A stretch of DNA of 64,000 nucleotides from JABMQB01 sp963678235 (GTDB lineage Bacteria; Bacteroidota; Bacteroidia; Bacteroidales; Prolixibacteraceae). Of this stretch, positions 26,831 to 36,320 are shown one piece after another; the first letter of the stretch is position 1, and every line of letters starts with the position of its first letter. The notes under the pieces are model-generated. The model was not told the DNA's origin and did not search any database. It saw only the letters and a program-made list of their open reading frames with translations. The DNA lies in NCBI GenBank assembly GCA_963678235.1, contig OY782766.1, forward strand, positions 2,046,001-2,110,000, read 5' to 3'. Both the position numbers and the translations under genes were made by a program.

Positions 26831-28165
26831 TTAAACTTTTGCAGGCACTACGAATTCACCACGATAATTCCTCGTAAGCATTTCATCTGCTTCAGGATCG
26901 TTTACAAATGTTTCTGCATGCGGATTAAACGTCAAAACACGGTCTAGGCGATAGGCAATGTTTCCGAGATGCGCCAATCCGGAAGACAGATGTGCCGTTT
27001 CAACCGGGGCATTCAGAATAGTTTTATCATGTTTTCGAACGGCTTCAATAAAATTAGCAAAGTGCCCATCGGTACCTCCGGCACCACGGTCCATTTCAGT
27101 ACCTGAAACCGTACCGTCATCCCCAAATTTTCCGGGTGTTCTCTCCCTTCCAAGGAATGTTTTGTATTTATCGTAACCCTCAACAATCAGCACTCCTTTA
27201 TCGCCATAAAAAATATTACCAACCGTGGCGCCATCTTCCGTATTTGTGCACCAAGGACGTACTTCGAACTGAATAATCTTTTTTTCTTCCGGATAATGAT
27301 AAACCGAAGTTTGCACTTCCGGCACTTCTTTGCAATCGTCCCAAAGGAATTTTCCGCCCATGGACGTAATTTTTGATGGAAGGCCAACATCCAGCCCCCA
27401 CATGCATAAATCGGTTTCATGTATTCCCTGATTACCAACATCGCCATTTCCATAATCCCAATGCCAATGCCAGTTATAATGAACTAAATTTCTGGTAAAC
27501 GGGCGCTTTGGTGCCGGACCTGTCCACAAGTCATAATCGATGCCGTCGGGAACGGATTCAAAACCCTGATCTCCAATATCGCCTCTCCAGCGAAAAACAA
27601 GTCCACGCGCCATATAAACCCGTCCAATATAACCATCGCGCAATAGTTTTATGGCTTCGTTAACCGCAGGTGAACTTCTTAACTGCACACCATGCTGTAT
27701 AATCCGATCGTATTTTTGAGCGGCCTCAACCATTTTACGGCCCTCCCAAATATTATGTGACCCAGGTTTTTCAACGTAGGCATCCTTACCAGCCTGGCAA
27801 GCCCAAATAACTGATAAAGCGTGCCAGTGGTTTGGTGAAGCAATGCTAACAACATCAATGTCCTTGTCGTCCATCACACGACGAAGGTCCTGGACTAGTT
27901 TAACATCCTCACCATAGGTTTCCTTAAATGTTGCTTGTCTTTCTTTTAACACATTCATATCCGGATCACACAATGTGGTTACCCTAACATTATTTTGTGC
28001 CATTAGCCCTTTAATGTGGGCTTTCCCCCGGCCATTTACACCTAGTACTGCTGCATTAATACGATCGTTTGCTCCAAAAACTTTTGAAGAAACGACAGTG
28101 GGCATTACAATTGCAGCTGAACCCACTGCTGCGGTTTTCTTAATAAAAGACCTTCTTGATTCCAT
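26831..28165 (-). CDS. Gfo/Idh/MocA-family oxidoreductase, Tat-exported
   Basis: This is a 444-residue protein with a Tat signal (ESRRSFIKKTAAVGSAAIVM). The Rossmann nucleotide site is AAVLGVNGRGKAHIKGL. The catalytic-region EKP motif (YVEKPGSHN) and GNQGIHETDLCMWGL (His in the active site) are conserved. Exported members keep NAD(P) bound tightly and oxidise or epimerise sugars, for instance to 3-keto-glycosides. It is the first gene of the operon that continues with DUF6807, a TIM isomerase and an FG-GAP protein, behind its own promoter. This operon lies directly downstream of the split susD. Confidence 0.9.
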   Translation of the reverse strand: MESRRSFIKKTAAVGSAAIVMPTVVSSKVFGANDRINAAVLGVNGRGKAHIKGLMAQNNVRVTTLCDPDMNVLKERQATFKETYGEDVKLVQDLRRVMDDKDIDVVSIASPNHWHALSVIWACQAGKDAYVEKPGSHNIWEGRKMVEAAQKYDRIIQHGVQLRSSPAVNEAIKLLRDGYIGRVYMARGLVFRWRGDIGDQGFESVPDGIDYDLWTGPAPKRPFTRNLVHYNWHWHWDYGNGDVGNQGIHETDLCMWGLDVGLPSKITSMGGKFLWDDCKEVPEVQTSVYHYPEEKKIIQFEVRPWCTNTEDGATVGNIFYGDKGVLIVEGYDKYKTFLGRERTPGKFGDDGTVSGTEMDRGAGGTDGHFANFIEAVRKHDKTILNAPVETAHLSSGLAHLGNIAYRLDRVLTFNPHAETFVNDPEADEMLTRNYRGEFVVPAKV

Positions 28166-28262
28166 TAATAAATTGATTTGGTTAGTATAATAAGTAATAA
28201 TATTTTAAAAATTAAGTTTTGTCTACAGCCTGGTTTTTACCTGTATTTACAGAATAGAAGCG

Positions 28263-28270
28263 CAAAAGTA
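28263..28270 (-). promoter_or_regulatory. -7 promoter element of the Gfo/Idh operon
   Basis: On the minus strand it reads TACTTTTG (TAnnTTTG), about 97 nt before the ATG at 28165. The remaining sequence of the 428-nt gap 28166-28594 shows no gene; it holds this promoter and the susD terminator. Confidence 0.55.
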
Positions 28271-28521
28271 AACAGGAAGTAACCCGGAAGATAGATTTAG
28301 TCATGGTTCGATTTTTTGTTAAATTTATTTTTTCCTAAGCTGGAATCAAAACTTTTTGATCTTTATCTGCGAACTATTCAAAGAAATATTTTCCTTCTCA
28401 CCTTCAATAAGTCTTTATTTCTTTTATATATGCTTTGATGTTCTTAGAAAAAGAATCCTTAAATAAATAATGACAAAGGATACTCTGAATAAAGTCTTTG
28501 ATAATTGTTTCGTTATGAAGC

Positions 28522-28553
28522 AAAAAAAAGGAGATGGAACAAGTCCATCTCCT
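28522..28553 (-). terminator. Rho-independent terminator after susD
   Basis: On the minus strand a perfect 10-bp stem (aggagatgga/tccatctcct, 28529-28538 with 28544-28553) with a 5-nt loop is followed by eight Ts. It lies 42 nt after the susD stop, so the SusC/SusD transcript ends here and the Gfo/Idh operon is separate. Confidence 0.9.
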
Positions 28554-28594
28554 AACTAAACTAAGGCACGATATGTACCATATTATATGTATGA

Positions 28595-29207
28595 TTAATA
28601 TCCGTTGGTACCAAACTCATCGGGATTTGCAATAGCATCCAAGAAGGACTGAGGAATTGGACGAAGTTGGTGTTTAGCTTCATCAAAGTCTAAAATATCA
28701 GGATTAGTTTGTCCAAGATATGCACTTGTCAATTTCCCATAACGCTTGAGGTCATACCAGCGTGTTTGTTCCCCTGCAAGTTCTCTGGCGCGTTCAGCCA
28801 AAATAAAATCGAGAGTGACATCACTTTGGTTAACCGCCATTTCATTTGCACGTGAAGCAATTGCAGCACGTTGCCTGATGGTGTTCACATAAGAACTTGC
28901 AGTAGCCTGGTCATTATTATAACGCAATGCAGCCTCGGCGGCAATCAGGTAAACCTCTCCTAAACGAAGGATTGGCACATCGCCCTGCCACTTCTGGTTG
29001 TTATAAATCCAGTGTAATGACGAAAACTTACGCATAGATGGATAACACTCTTTATAATAAGTACTTAAATCATTTGATGTTGATGTTACCCATTTATCGC
29101 TTTCATCGAACATGTCGGAAGGATCGACACATAAGAATGGTAATTTTGCTTTCACATCGGCAGAAAGTGTGTAATTTGGCGTAAAAACTGAAAGACCATC
29201 TAAATAT
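28595..29207 (-). pseudogene. susD: SusD-like protein, C-terminal part (3' half of split susD)
   Basis: From about YLDGLSVFTPNYTLSADVKAKLPF to the stop, the sequence is the C-terminal third of a SusD/RagB lipoprotein: PILRLGEVYLIAAEAALRY, YVNTIRQRAAIAS, DFILAERARELAGEQTRWYDLKRYG and HQLRPIPQSFLDAI are family signatures. The N-terminal two thirds are at 48,536-49,659 on the same strand, 19.3 kb away. The reading frame here is fused to the start of an unrelated exported protein, so the apparent 299-residue ORF is a chimera. SusD proteins bind glycans at the outer surface above SusC; this split copy should not work. Confidence 0.85.
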
Positions 29208-29440
29208 CCATCTTCATCGCGGCCAACATCAGGTATTTCATTCTTCGATGTCCGGAACCATTGACGCACGTCGGTTTTTGATTGTTTGTAGAAATACTCA
29301 GCTTCGACAACTACAAGGCCATCAATCTCTTCAAAAACAACATCTTCGGTCACAATTGCCTCAGAATATTTCTGAGCATTTACAGGTAAAATAATTGTTG
29401 CCACAAGGACAACCAATGGAAAAAATAATTTTTTATACAT
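29208..29440 (-). pseudogene. 5' end of a secreted carbohydrate-active protein, truncated at the block edge
   Basis: Starting at the ATG at 29440, a signal peptide (MYKKLFFPLVVLVATIILPV, cut after NAQ) is followed by ~55 residues including EEIDGLVVVEAEYFYKQ and VRQWFRTSKNEIPDVGRDEDG. The VEAE-type start is that of CBM6/35-like or GH115-C-like modules on large exported glycan-binding proteins. After DEDG the similarity stops and SusD sequence begins in frame. The rest of this gene is missing from the window. It would have been the most downstream gene of the minus-strand block 29.2-46.4 kb. Confidence 0.7.
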
Positions 29441-29553
29441 ATAGATTTGGTTTAATTGGTTTGTACTTAAAAAAATTTGTTTGTAAAAATTCAAACAAGT
29501 TAAAATTGAATCTTATACTTCTATTTTAATGCCAGCTCTTTATTCAAATATTT

Positions 29554-31224
29554 TTATAGATTTCTGATTTCAATGTCCTTAAATCGAATCTCGTTTTGCG
29601 AATTTTTATGCAACTGAATAGCAAAATGCCCTTTTCGTCCAACCTTATATTTTTTATGCGCTGCATCATCTAAAACTCCTGTACCATCATAGTCAGAAAC
29701 AAAAATGTTATTTACGATTGTTTTGATGTGGTTTCCTTTACAAATGATTGTTACATCGTTCCAACCGGTTTCTTCTCCTTCGAAATAATGGATAACTTTC
29801 TTTGGAGCGTATTCTTCTTTTGAAATATTCCAATCGGGTAAACTCGGATTTATCCACCGTTTGGATTCCCTGGTTTCATCGTAAATAAAGCCATTACGCC
29901 AGGGATTATTGGGGTCGATATCAACCTGAGGGCCATCTAACCAACCAATGGTACCTTCTTCTACTTCATCATCTGGATAATAACGACTTCTGAATTGAAT
30001 TCCGCTATTTCCCTTATGATTATTTGATGCTTGAAATTTTAATCTAAGTTCAAAGTCTTCATATTCATTTTTGCTTTGTAACCATATATAATTGTGGGTT
30101 TTAGAATCCAAAGAATTACACCAGATCGTTCCCTGATCGACTGTCCAGAAAACATTGTTTTTATCTTTTTCTGTACATTTTACTTCCCAACCCTCCAGAT
30201 TTTTTTCATTGAATAACGATTGCCATTGGTGATTTTTTGAAAAAACTTCAACAGAATTCATATTTCCTCCACCCTGATTTTGACTACCCGCAGCAATGTA
30301 TATATCATCTTCAAATAATATTGCTCCACTGCCATGCCGTCCAATATTTAGTGGAGCTAACTGAGTCCATTCGCCGGTATTTAAATCAAGGCATTGTGTT
30401 TGATTGTAAGCTTGTTTTTGCGAACCTTCACCTCCCATATAAAGAATACAATTTTCTATATTCACAACACTTGCAGCAGCTGTGGGTATGGGAAGTTCAT
30501 TTTTTAATGTATACCAGGTTTCTGTTTTAAAATCATAAACATCATTGTATGGAATTGTTGCTTTAAAGAAAGTACGGAAGTCATCCGCTGCGTGAACACT
30601 AGTGTTTCTTCCTCCTATACAATACATTTTATCGTTTACCACAATAGCTGCAAAATGGTCTCTAATATGTGGCGCTTTCGTAAGAGTTTCCCATGTGTCG
30701 GTTTCCGGATCGTAAGAATTAAACAAATTGTTTGTACCACTAGTATGCCCATATTCAATACCACAAGCCATATAAAACTTGTTTTTATATAAAACTAATC
30801 CGGCACCTCCTCTTCTTATTTCTTTTGGTATAACTGATCCCTTTTCCCAAGTGTCAGTTAGCGGGTAATACATCCAGATATTTTCCAATGGTTTTTCTTT
30901 GGGATATCTCCCCGTCATCGCACCAATAATATATATAGCATCGTCATAAATAACAGGTTGAAAATGGTGAATTTCTAAAGGTGATTTGCCTTTGGTTTCC
31001 CAGGTATTTGTTTTTGGATCAAATACATTCACAGGATTAATCCCCCTTCCACCCAATAAATAGAATTTTCCCTGGAATTCTATAAATCCATTTTCATGCC
31101 TGCCTACTACATCACCTTTCGTTTCTATCGAAGTCCAACGATATTTTTCAAGCGTTTGATTTTGACCATAGGAAGCAAATGTAAATGCTATCAGAATTAC
31201 GAATATTAGTTTATTTCGAATCAT
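29554..31224 (-). CDS. Kelch propeller plus DUF1080 (3-keto-disaccharide-hydrolase-type) protein
   Basis: This is about 556 residues from the ATG at 31224, which begins a clean signal peptide (MIRNKLIFVILIAFTFASYG). An alternative ATG at 31260 overlaps the upstream stop (ATGA). Residues ~30-340 are Kelch repeats (FYLLGGRGINPVNVFDPKTNTWE, MYCIGGRN..., ILYMGGEGSQ). Residues ~345-555 are a DUF1080 sandwich: WQSLFNEKNLEGWEVK, KGNSGIQFRSRYYPDDE, GWNDVTIICKGNHIKTIVNN. DUF1080 includes enzymes acting on 3-keto-glycosides. The propeller may bind a glycan. Exported. Confidence 0.8.
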   Translation of the reverse strand: MIRNKLIFVILIAFTFASYGQNQTLEKYRWTSIETKGDVVGRHENGFIEFQGKFYLLGGRGINPVNVFDPKTNTWETKGKSPLEIHHFQPVIYDDAIYIIGAMTGRYPKEKPLENIWMYYPLTDTWEKGSVIPKEIRRGGAGLVLYKNKFYMACGIEYGHTSGTNNLFNSYDPETDTWETLTKAPHIRDHFAAIVVNDKMYCIGGRNTSVHAADDFRTFFKATIPYNDVYDFKTETWYTLKNELPIPTAAASVVNIENCILYMGGEGSQKQAYNQTQCLDLNTGEWTQLAPLNIGRHGSGAILFEDDIYIAAGSQNQGGGNMNSVEVFSKNHQWQSLFNEKNLEGWEVKCTEKDKNNVFWTVDQGTIWCNSLDSKTHNYIWLQSKNEYEDFELRLKFQASNNHKGNSGIQFRSRYYPDDEVEEGTIGWLDGPQVDIDPNNPWRNGFIYDETRESKRWINPSLPDWNISKEEYAPKKVIHYFEGEETGWNDVTIICKGNHIKTIVNNIFVSDYDGTGVLDDAAHKKYKVGRKGHFAIQLHKNSQNEIRFKDIEIRNL

Positions 31225-31256
31225 GATATTATTCGTTAATACAAGTGAAGATATAA

Positions 31257-31904
31257 TCATTTAAGAGGTTCAATCCATATGTTTCTGAATTGAATCTTAG
31301 ATCCTTCAGCCTGCAAACCAATACCACCTTTGGTCAAGGAACAATTAGTTGCTAGATTCTGCAACAATCCATTTACCCTCAATTCTATGGTGTTTTCTTT
31401 ACAGGTGATATCATAGCTATTCCATTCTCCTGCCGGTTTTTCATTTGTTGGATTCCATCGGGGAAGTAAGGGTCTTTCCTCCTCTGTTGAAGTGTAAAGT
31501 GTATCTTTTATAATTGCGCTATTCCCGACTCCATGAACAATAAAGTCGCCTGCGTCAATATATTTTAGCTGAGCTTGAAAGTGCTCGGGCCAAAGTTTAT
31601 CAGGACCACTGGTATGCAGAAAAACACCGCTGTTTGTTGGTTCTTCAGGATACCTCCATTCAATATGCAACTTATAGTTTTCGAACTCTTCTGTAGTTCT
31701 TAAATAGCCCAAAGGAACTCCAACCGTCTCAATCATACCATCGTTTACGTAAAAGAATTCATTCGGATTTACGGTTGAATCTTCCACAAAAATTGTCCAT
31801 CCATCCAGATTTTCCCCATTAAACAATGAAATTTTTTCTTGAGTATTATTAGTACAAAAAAAAAGGACTATAGAAGCAAGCAAGGTTAAAAAAAGTGGTT
31901 TCAT
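31257..31904 (-). CDS. DUF1080 family lipoprotein
   Basis: This is a 215-residue lipoprotein (lipobox LFFCTN). It is a single DUF1080/LamG-like sandwich: ISLFNGENLDGWTIFVEDS, YKLHIEWRYPEEPTNSGVFLHTSG, GEWNSYDITCKENTIELRVNGLL and KGGIGLQAEGSKIQFRNIWIEPL. The family (PF06439) includes 3-keto-disaccharide hydrolases and sugar-binding paralogues. It overlaps the Kelch-DUF1080 gene by the ATGA arrangement if the early start is used there. One of three DUF1080 proteins in this block. Confidence 0.85.
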   Translation of the reverse strand: MKPLFLTLLASIVLFFCTNNTQEKISLFNGENLDGWTIFVEDSTVNPNEFFYVNDGMIETVGVPLGYLRTTEEFENYKLHIEWRYPEEPTNSGVFLHTSGPDKLWPEHFQAQLKYIDAGDFIVHGVGNSAIIKDTLYTSTEEERPLLPRWNPTNEKPAGEWNSYDITCKENTIELRVNGLLQNLATNCSLTKGGIGLQAEGSKIQFRNIWIEPLK

Positions 31905-31955
31905 AATTTGTTAATTAAGGTATAAAGAAATGTAATTTTAGTCACTTGTATAAAT

Positions 31956-33329
31956 TTATAATGATTCTTGAATCAGTGCCGGGGTATCCTTTCGCTGACG
32001 CTGGATTACCGGGTTTGTAGGATTGAGTGTCCCCTTAAATTTATTATTCATAGGCATAAACATAAATAACGAACCACCCCGTTCGCTCTCTCCACAAAAA
32101 ACAGTACCATCCGGTCCAGCAGCCATGGCATCAAATCGCCACGCACGTTTTGCATAGTAAGGGCTTCGATCTACAGCAAACTGCCCGTAATCCCGAAATC
32201 CCTCTTTTCCTGACAGGTCATAAGAATGTAATTTTGAAAATCTCTCCGGTTCACCCGTGATCATGTATAATTTATTATCAAGTCCCATAGCCAATGCCCT
32301 CATCCGACGCATAATCCTTGGTTTTCCAAGAACAATAACTTTTTCATTTATTAAATCCAGTTCCACCAAATAACCATCGTGTGTTCCGGCGAATAATCTC
32401 CCGCTTTGTTCATCTTTGCAGAAATTTTCAATAATAGGATAATCCCACGACTTTAATCCTTCCCAATATTCACCCGGCAACCTCATCCATGTTAACTCCA
32501 AACTATCCGTTTTAGAAGAATATTTAAGAAGGAAACCATTGTCACCAGAGGTGTAAACATCTCCTGTTTCTTCATCGCAATAAAGAGCTCTTGGAACAGA
32601 TCTCCATACTTTTTCAGGACCTCCGTATACTTTGTTGGTTTGAAAATCTCCAAAATCTTTGGTAGTTCTGGTTTTAAGATCAAAAATAAAAAAGTGAGAG
32701 TCGGGATAACTTATACCATAAATTTTTGTCTTTTCCGTATTCATAACCATGGCATACACTGTATTACCAGGAACAGGAATTCCCAGGTCTTCAAGAGGAC
32801 AATCACTTTCGTTATCATATCTTACCTTATCACCGCTTGTTGGATTGTATTTATAAATATGTCCTCCTTTGTATCCTTTATAATGAGTTTTGATATCTTT
32901 CCAAAGTTGTTTCTCAATACCTTCATATTCAACCGGAAATTCTTGTGTAAGTTTAACATGTGAAAACATATTTTTACCAGTTCCTATATATATATCACCA
33001 TCTTTGCCCTCCAATAATCCATGATAGACTCCATTCTCAGATGCTATCTTTCCTAATGGTCTGACTTTATTAATAAACCGATTGTAAAAAAATAAATAGG
33101 ATTGCGTTTTTCCACTTGTTGCCCCATAAATAAATCCATTAGAATGTGCCAAAAGCGAAGTAATATAAGAGTTGTCAGCCGGAATTAAGTTCTGGGTTGG
33201 ATAACCCAGATCACGATAATCCATCCGGTGTGTGTCGAAATGTGGATTTGACCACTGCTGGGAACTTGAGTTCAATGCAAAAAATAAACTTATTCCAATT
33301 AAAAATGATATTAGACTATTATTACTCAT
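31956..33329 (-). CDS. Secreted beta-propeller protein (SMP-30/YncE-like)
   Basis: This is 457 residues from the ATG at 33329, which starts a signal peptide (SNNSLISFLIGISLFFALNS). The longer frame overlaps the gene upstream and lacks a signal. Repeats such as GFIYGATSGKTQSYLFFYN, GDIYIGTGKNMFSHV, TKIYGISYPDSHFFIFDLKT, GRLFAGTHDGYLVELDLI and GTVFCGESERGGSLFMF are propeller blades. Similar to the next gene in layout, so the two probably come from one duplication. No catalytic motif is recognisable; a ligand-binding or lactonase-like role is possible. Confidence 0.72.
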   Translation of the reverse strand: MSNNSLISFLIGISLFFALNSSSQQWSNPHFDTHRMDYRDLGYPTQNLIPADNSYITSLLAHSNGFIYGATSGKTQSYLFFYNRFINKVRPLGKIASENGVYHGLLEGKDGDIYIGTGKNMFSHVKLTQEFPVEYEGIEKQLWKDIKTHYKGYKGGHIYKYNPTSGDKVRYDNESDCPLEDLGIPVPGNTVYAMVMNTEKTKIYGISYPDSHFFIFDLKTRTTKDFGDFQTNKVYGGPEKVWRSVPRALYCDEETGDVYTSGDNGFLLKYSSKTDSLELTWMRLPGEYWEGLKSWDYPIIENFCKDEQSGRLFAGTHDGYLVELDLINEKVIVLGKPRIMRRMRALAMGLDNKLYMITGEPERFSKLHSYDLSGKEGFRDYGQFAVDRSPYYAKRAWRFDAMAAGPDGTVFCGESERGGSLFMFMPMNNKFKGTLNPTNPVIQRQRKDTPALIQESL

Positions 33330-33345
33330 GTTTCTTTGTTTAAGG

Positions 33346-34689
33346 TTATTTATTTGGGTCATAACAACCGAGACCCATACTGTAAGGATAATCACCTATG
33401 TTTCGTGCGACGAATTTTTTGTCAGGTTCTTCAAAAGCCCCAACAAACCATATTCTTCCCTGGCTATCAGTTTCTGCAGCACCCATTCCATAAGCCATAA
33501 TTCCATCTTTAGATTGCATCAAACCAAGATCATTTATGTGCCCATTTTTTAAATTGTAACTTACCATATAGGATAATGGTGGCAAATTTTTATTATCGCT
33601 TTCACCTTCTTTATTTAATCCAAAATCAACAGCTCCATAATCAAAATCACCTGATAATACAGGGATGAAGTATACTTTTCTTTCTTTTTGTGAAATAGTA
33701 AAAGCGAGTGTTGAATGCGGAATATTGCGGGGGTGTCCGTTTCTGTACTGTGGTGCACAAATAGTAGCCAAAGGTGTAATTTCTCCTTCTAAGCCTTTTT
33801 TAACATCAAATTTAAACAGTAAATTATTGCCACCAATAATACCATATGCTACTTTATCAGTCGGATCCCATTCAATATAACGCCATTGTGATCTTCTGTC
33901 GAGCATAGGATTTGCCATGCTTCTTCCATCACCTGATACTGGAAGTTTGAGAAATTCGAGATCAAAAATTCGATTTTTTTCAGGATCGTATTTCCATATT
34001 CTTCCGGGAGGATAGCTTCCATATATATTACCGACATCATCCTTAAATATGGTGCGACATATATCCCAACGGTCCACACATCCCAGGTCTTCCGTATAGA
34101 CTTCATCAATAAAATACCTGTAAAGATTTCCATTTTCAGATAATCCATAAACGATTCTTCGTTCTTTATCAAGTTCTTGGCCTATCAAACCCCAGAAAGA
34201 ATTTATTTTACTAAGCACCTCTACATTTCCGTCTGACATTCTTACCCTAAACCAGTGAGGACCTCCATAAGTTCTGGCATCAATTGCTGGAGGACCGTTG
34301 TCCTCGCAAAATGAACCAAAATATACATAGCCATCCAACTCCTGCATGCGAACATGAATTTTACCATTAGTCCAGATTGCCCGTCCGCGCTCATCCAGGA
34401 TTTCTGTCAAATTAGCGAGTAACCTCATTTTACGGGTTTCAATATCAAACTCATATAAGTTGGCTGCATCAGCATGCGTGCATAGACCTATGTAAATTTT
34501 ATTATTAGATCCAATATACATTGCATTCCATATTTGGGCATCTTTATTATAGTCGCTGAAATGGTAATGTTCAATTTCGACAGATGGAAAATCTGATTCT
34601 TCCAAAAGTTTTGGTTGAGATTTTAAATCTTGCCCATAAAATAGACTTAGTACGATTAAAGTTAGTAAGGTTAAAAAACGTGGTTTCAT
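33346..34689 (-). CDS. Secreted beta-propeller protein, paralogue of the preceding one
   Basis: This is 447 residues with a signal peptide (MKPRFLTLLTLIVLSLFYG). Blades include MYIGSNNKIYIGLCTHADAANLYEFDIETRKMR, YVYFGSFCEDNGPPAI, RIVYGLSENGNLYRYF, IYGSYPPGRIWKYDPEKN, VAYGIIGGNNLLFKFDVK and GRIWFVGAFEEPD. The layout matches the gene at 31,956-33,329, with 16 nt between them. The N-terminal MKPxFLTLL signal is nearly the same as in the DUF1080 gene at 31,257, a sign of signal-sequence exchange or common origin. Function unknown. Confidence 0.72.
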   Translation of the reverse strand: MKPRFLTLLTLIVLSLFYGQDLKSQPKLLEESDFPSVEIEHYHFSDYNKDAQIWNAMYIGSNNKIYIGLCTHADAANLYEFDIETRKMRLLANLTEILDERGRAIWTNGKIHVRMQELDGYVYFGSFCEDNGPPAIDARTYGGPHWFRVRMSDGNVEVLSKINSFWGLIGQELDKERRIVYGLSENGNLYRYFIDEVYTEDLGCVDRWDICRTIFKDDVGNIYGSYPPGRIWKYDPEKNRIFDLEFLKLPVSGDGRSMANPMLDRRSQWRYIEWDPTDKVAYGIIGGNNLLFKFDVKKGLEGEITPLATICAPQYRNGHPRNIPHSTLAFTISQKERKVYFIPVLSGDFDYGAVDFGLNKEGESDNKNLPPLSYMVSYNLKNGHINDLGLMQSKDGIMAYGMGAAETDSQGRIWFVGAFEEPDKKFVARNIGDYPYSMGLGCYDPNK

Positions 34690-34786
34690 AATTTGTATAT
34701 TAATATGTTAAAATATAAATCTTAATTGAAAAATAAAAACACAACTTAAAACCAGGTAAATTATAATCAAAATAAGCCGAGAGCAG

Positions 34787-36310
34787 TTATTTTTTCAACA
34801 CCATTCGTATGGCCATTCCCGGTTTTCCGGGCATTGGAATTTTGTTTTTATTTCCGGAATAGGTTTTTGGAAGCTTTTCTATGGTCATATTCCATGTGTC
34901 AATGACTTCCACTTCGTAGTTTTTGCCCTCAGGTAAATTCAGGTAATGAAGAACGGGTTGTATCTCATAAGGAATGTATTCGAGGAAATATTCATCGTTA
35001 TAAGACAGTCTATTTATATTCCACATATTTCTGCTCCTGCTTTTTACCGGTTCCAGATAAGCAGGTGCCGATTCTATTATTTCCCGAAGGAATTTAATGC
35101 GTTCCGGACTTTCACCTTTTAGGGTTCCTCCCTTTGACCACCATAATATTGCCGAGGAGGTCAGGTCATCTGTTAAGAGTGTTTCTCCATGTCCAACATA
35201 ACCGCCATTAATAACGCCAACCCAGAATCGATGCACCAATTCACGTGCTGTAAGACTTCCCCACGGCCTTTCAATATTGCCTTCGTATTTGCACTCATCA
35301 TAGATGACTGGCATCTTAAGTTTTGTCCTATATTCATAAGTTCTGGCTGTTTCCCGGTTCTGAACACTTGCATGTGTAATCAGAGGACTTTCGGTGAAGA
35401 CTGTACCAGAGTTGTGTACTCCTCTTAAATGATGGTATGGATCATTTTCCGCAAATAACTTCAGATAACGCTGCCAATCAGATATTGTTTTGCTCTTTAT
35501 TAAATTGTATTCGTTTGCCATACTCCACCAAACATTTTTATAGGCTGCAAACCTTGCAATGACATATCGAATGTAGCGCTCGTTTGTTACAGAGTCCATA
35601 TTTTCAAAACCCCAACGATCATACGGATGAAAAATGATCAGATCGGCTTCTATCCCCAAAGAATCCAATTGCCCTATGCGTTTTTCGATATTTCGGAAAT
35701 AGGCTGGATTAAATCGGGTGTAGTCCCAGTTCGTAAGTGCTTGCCCTTCAAACGGATAATACTCAGGCTCATTTTTGTTATATCTATAATCCTTCGGAAA
35801 AATACACATTCTAATTTTATTGAAATACCCATTCGCTAAGGTTTTCAATGTCAATTCTGCCAAACTATCACCCTGATGCACCCAGGAATAGCATGTAGTC
35901 CCAAAAGAATGATGCGGTGTGCCATCGGCATAGGCAAAATAAAAGGTGTCTTTGACGGATACCAACCCATGGTTTCCTTGTGAAGGTGGTGTACAGATAA
36001 ACTTTCCTTTTTTTCCATTCAGTTTCTTACTATTACTTTTTGTGGTAAACATCCATTCTCCTTCAGACTGAGGCATAAACCGGACTTTATATCTTCCATC
36101 GCCATCATAAAATCCAGCAACAGAAATAACTTGGTTATTTTTCTGAAAATCAGCGCTCAATTCAACATCGGTAAATGGATTTCCTGCTTTAGGTCCATTG
36201 AGCGTTAATTCGAAAATTTTCCATTTCTCTACTTGAGCCTGCGCTATTGCCTTGTTATTTTGTATGCTCAAAACAATACAGATACAGGCAATTATAAATT
36301 TGTATTTCAT
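34787..36310 (-). CDS. DUF5060-DUF4038 glycoside hydrolase (apiosidase-like fold)
   Basis: This is 507 residues with a signal peptide (YKFIIACICIVLSIQNNKAIAQA). Residues ~25-110 are the DUF5060 Ig-like domain (KWKIFELTLNGPKAGNPFTDVELSADF, FYDGDGRYKVRFMP). Residues ~125-400 are the DUF4038 TIM barrel: HHSFGTTCYSW, IEADLIIFHPYDRWGF, VWWSMANEYNLIK (E acid/base candidate), MPVIYDECKYEG (E nucleophile candidate). A DUF5605-type tail follows. DUF4038 is related to GH140 apiosidases, so cleavage of a pentoside or apioside is plausible. Exported. Confidence 0.8.
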   Translation of the reverse strand: MKYKFIIACICIVLSIQNNKAIAQAQVEKWKIFELTLNGPKAGNPFTDVELSADFQKNNQVISVAGFYDGDGRYKVRFMPQSEGEWMFTTKSNSKKLNGKKGKFICTPPSQGNHGLVSVKDTFYFAYADGTPHHSFGTTCYSWVHQGDSLAELTLKTLANGYFNKIRMCIFPKDYRYNKNEPEYYPFEGQALTNWDYTRFNPAYFRNIEKRIGQLDSLGIEADLIIFHPYDRWGFENMDSVTNERYIRYVIARFAAYKNVWWSMANEYNLIKSKTISDWQRYLKLFAENDPYHHLRGVHNSGTVFTESPLITHASVQNRETARTYEYRTKLKMPVIYDECKYEGNIERPWGSLTARELVHRFWVGVINGGYVGHGETLLTDDLTSSAILWWSKGGTLKGESPERIKFLREIIESAPAYLEPVKSRSRNMWNINRLSYNDEYFLEYIPYEIQPVLHYLNLPEGKNYEVEVIDTWNMTIEKLPKTYSGNKNKIPMPGKPGMAIRMVLKK

Positions 36311-36320
36311 TGGTATGTGT

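Noticed and set aside
27187..27453. Minus-strand ORF inside the Gfo/Idh gene
   Set aside because: Out-of-frame overlap with a strongly conserved oxidoreductase; low-complexity composition typical of a shadow frame.
28595..29494. A single 299-residue secreted protein
   Set aside because: The first ~75 residues belong to a different exported protein and the rest is the SusD C-terminus; the other parts of both genes are missing at this point, so it is a junction product.
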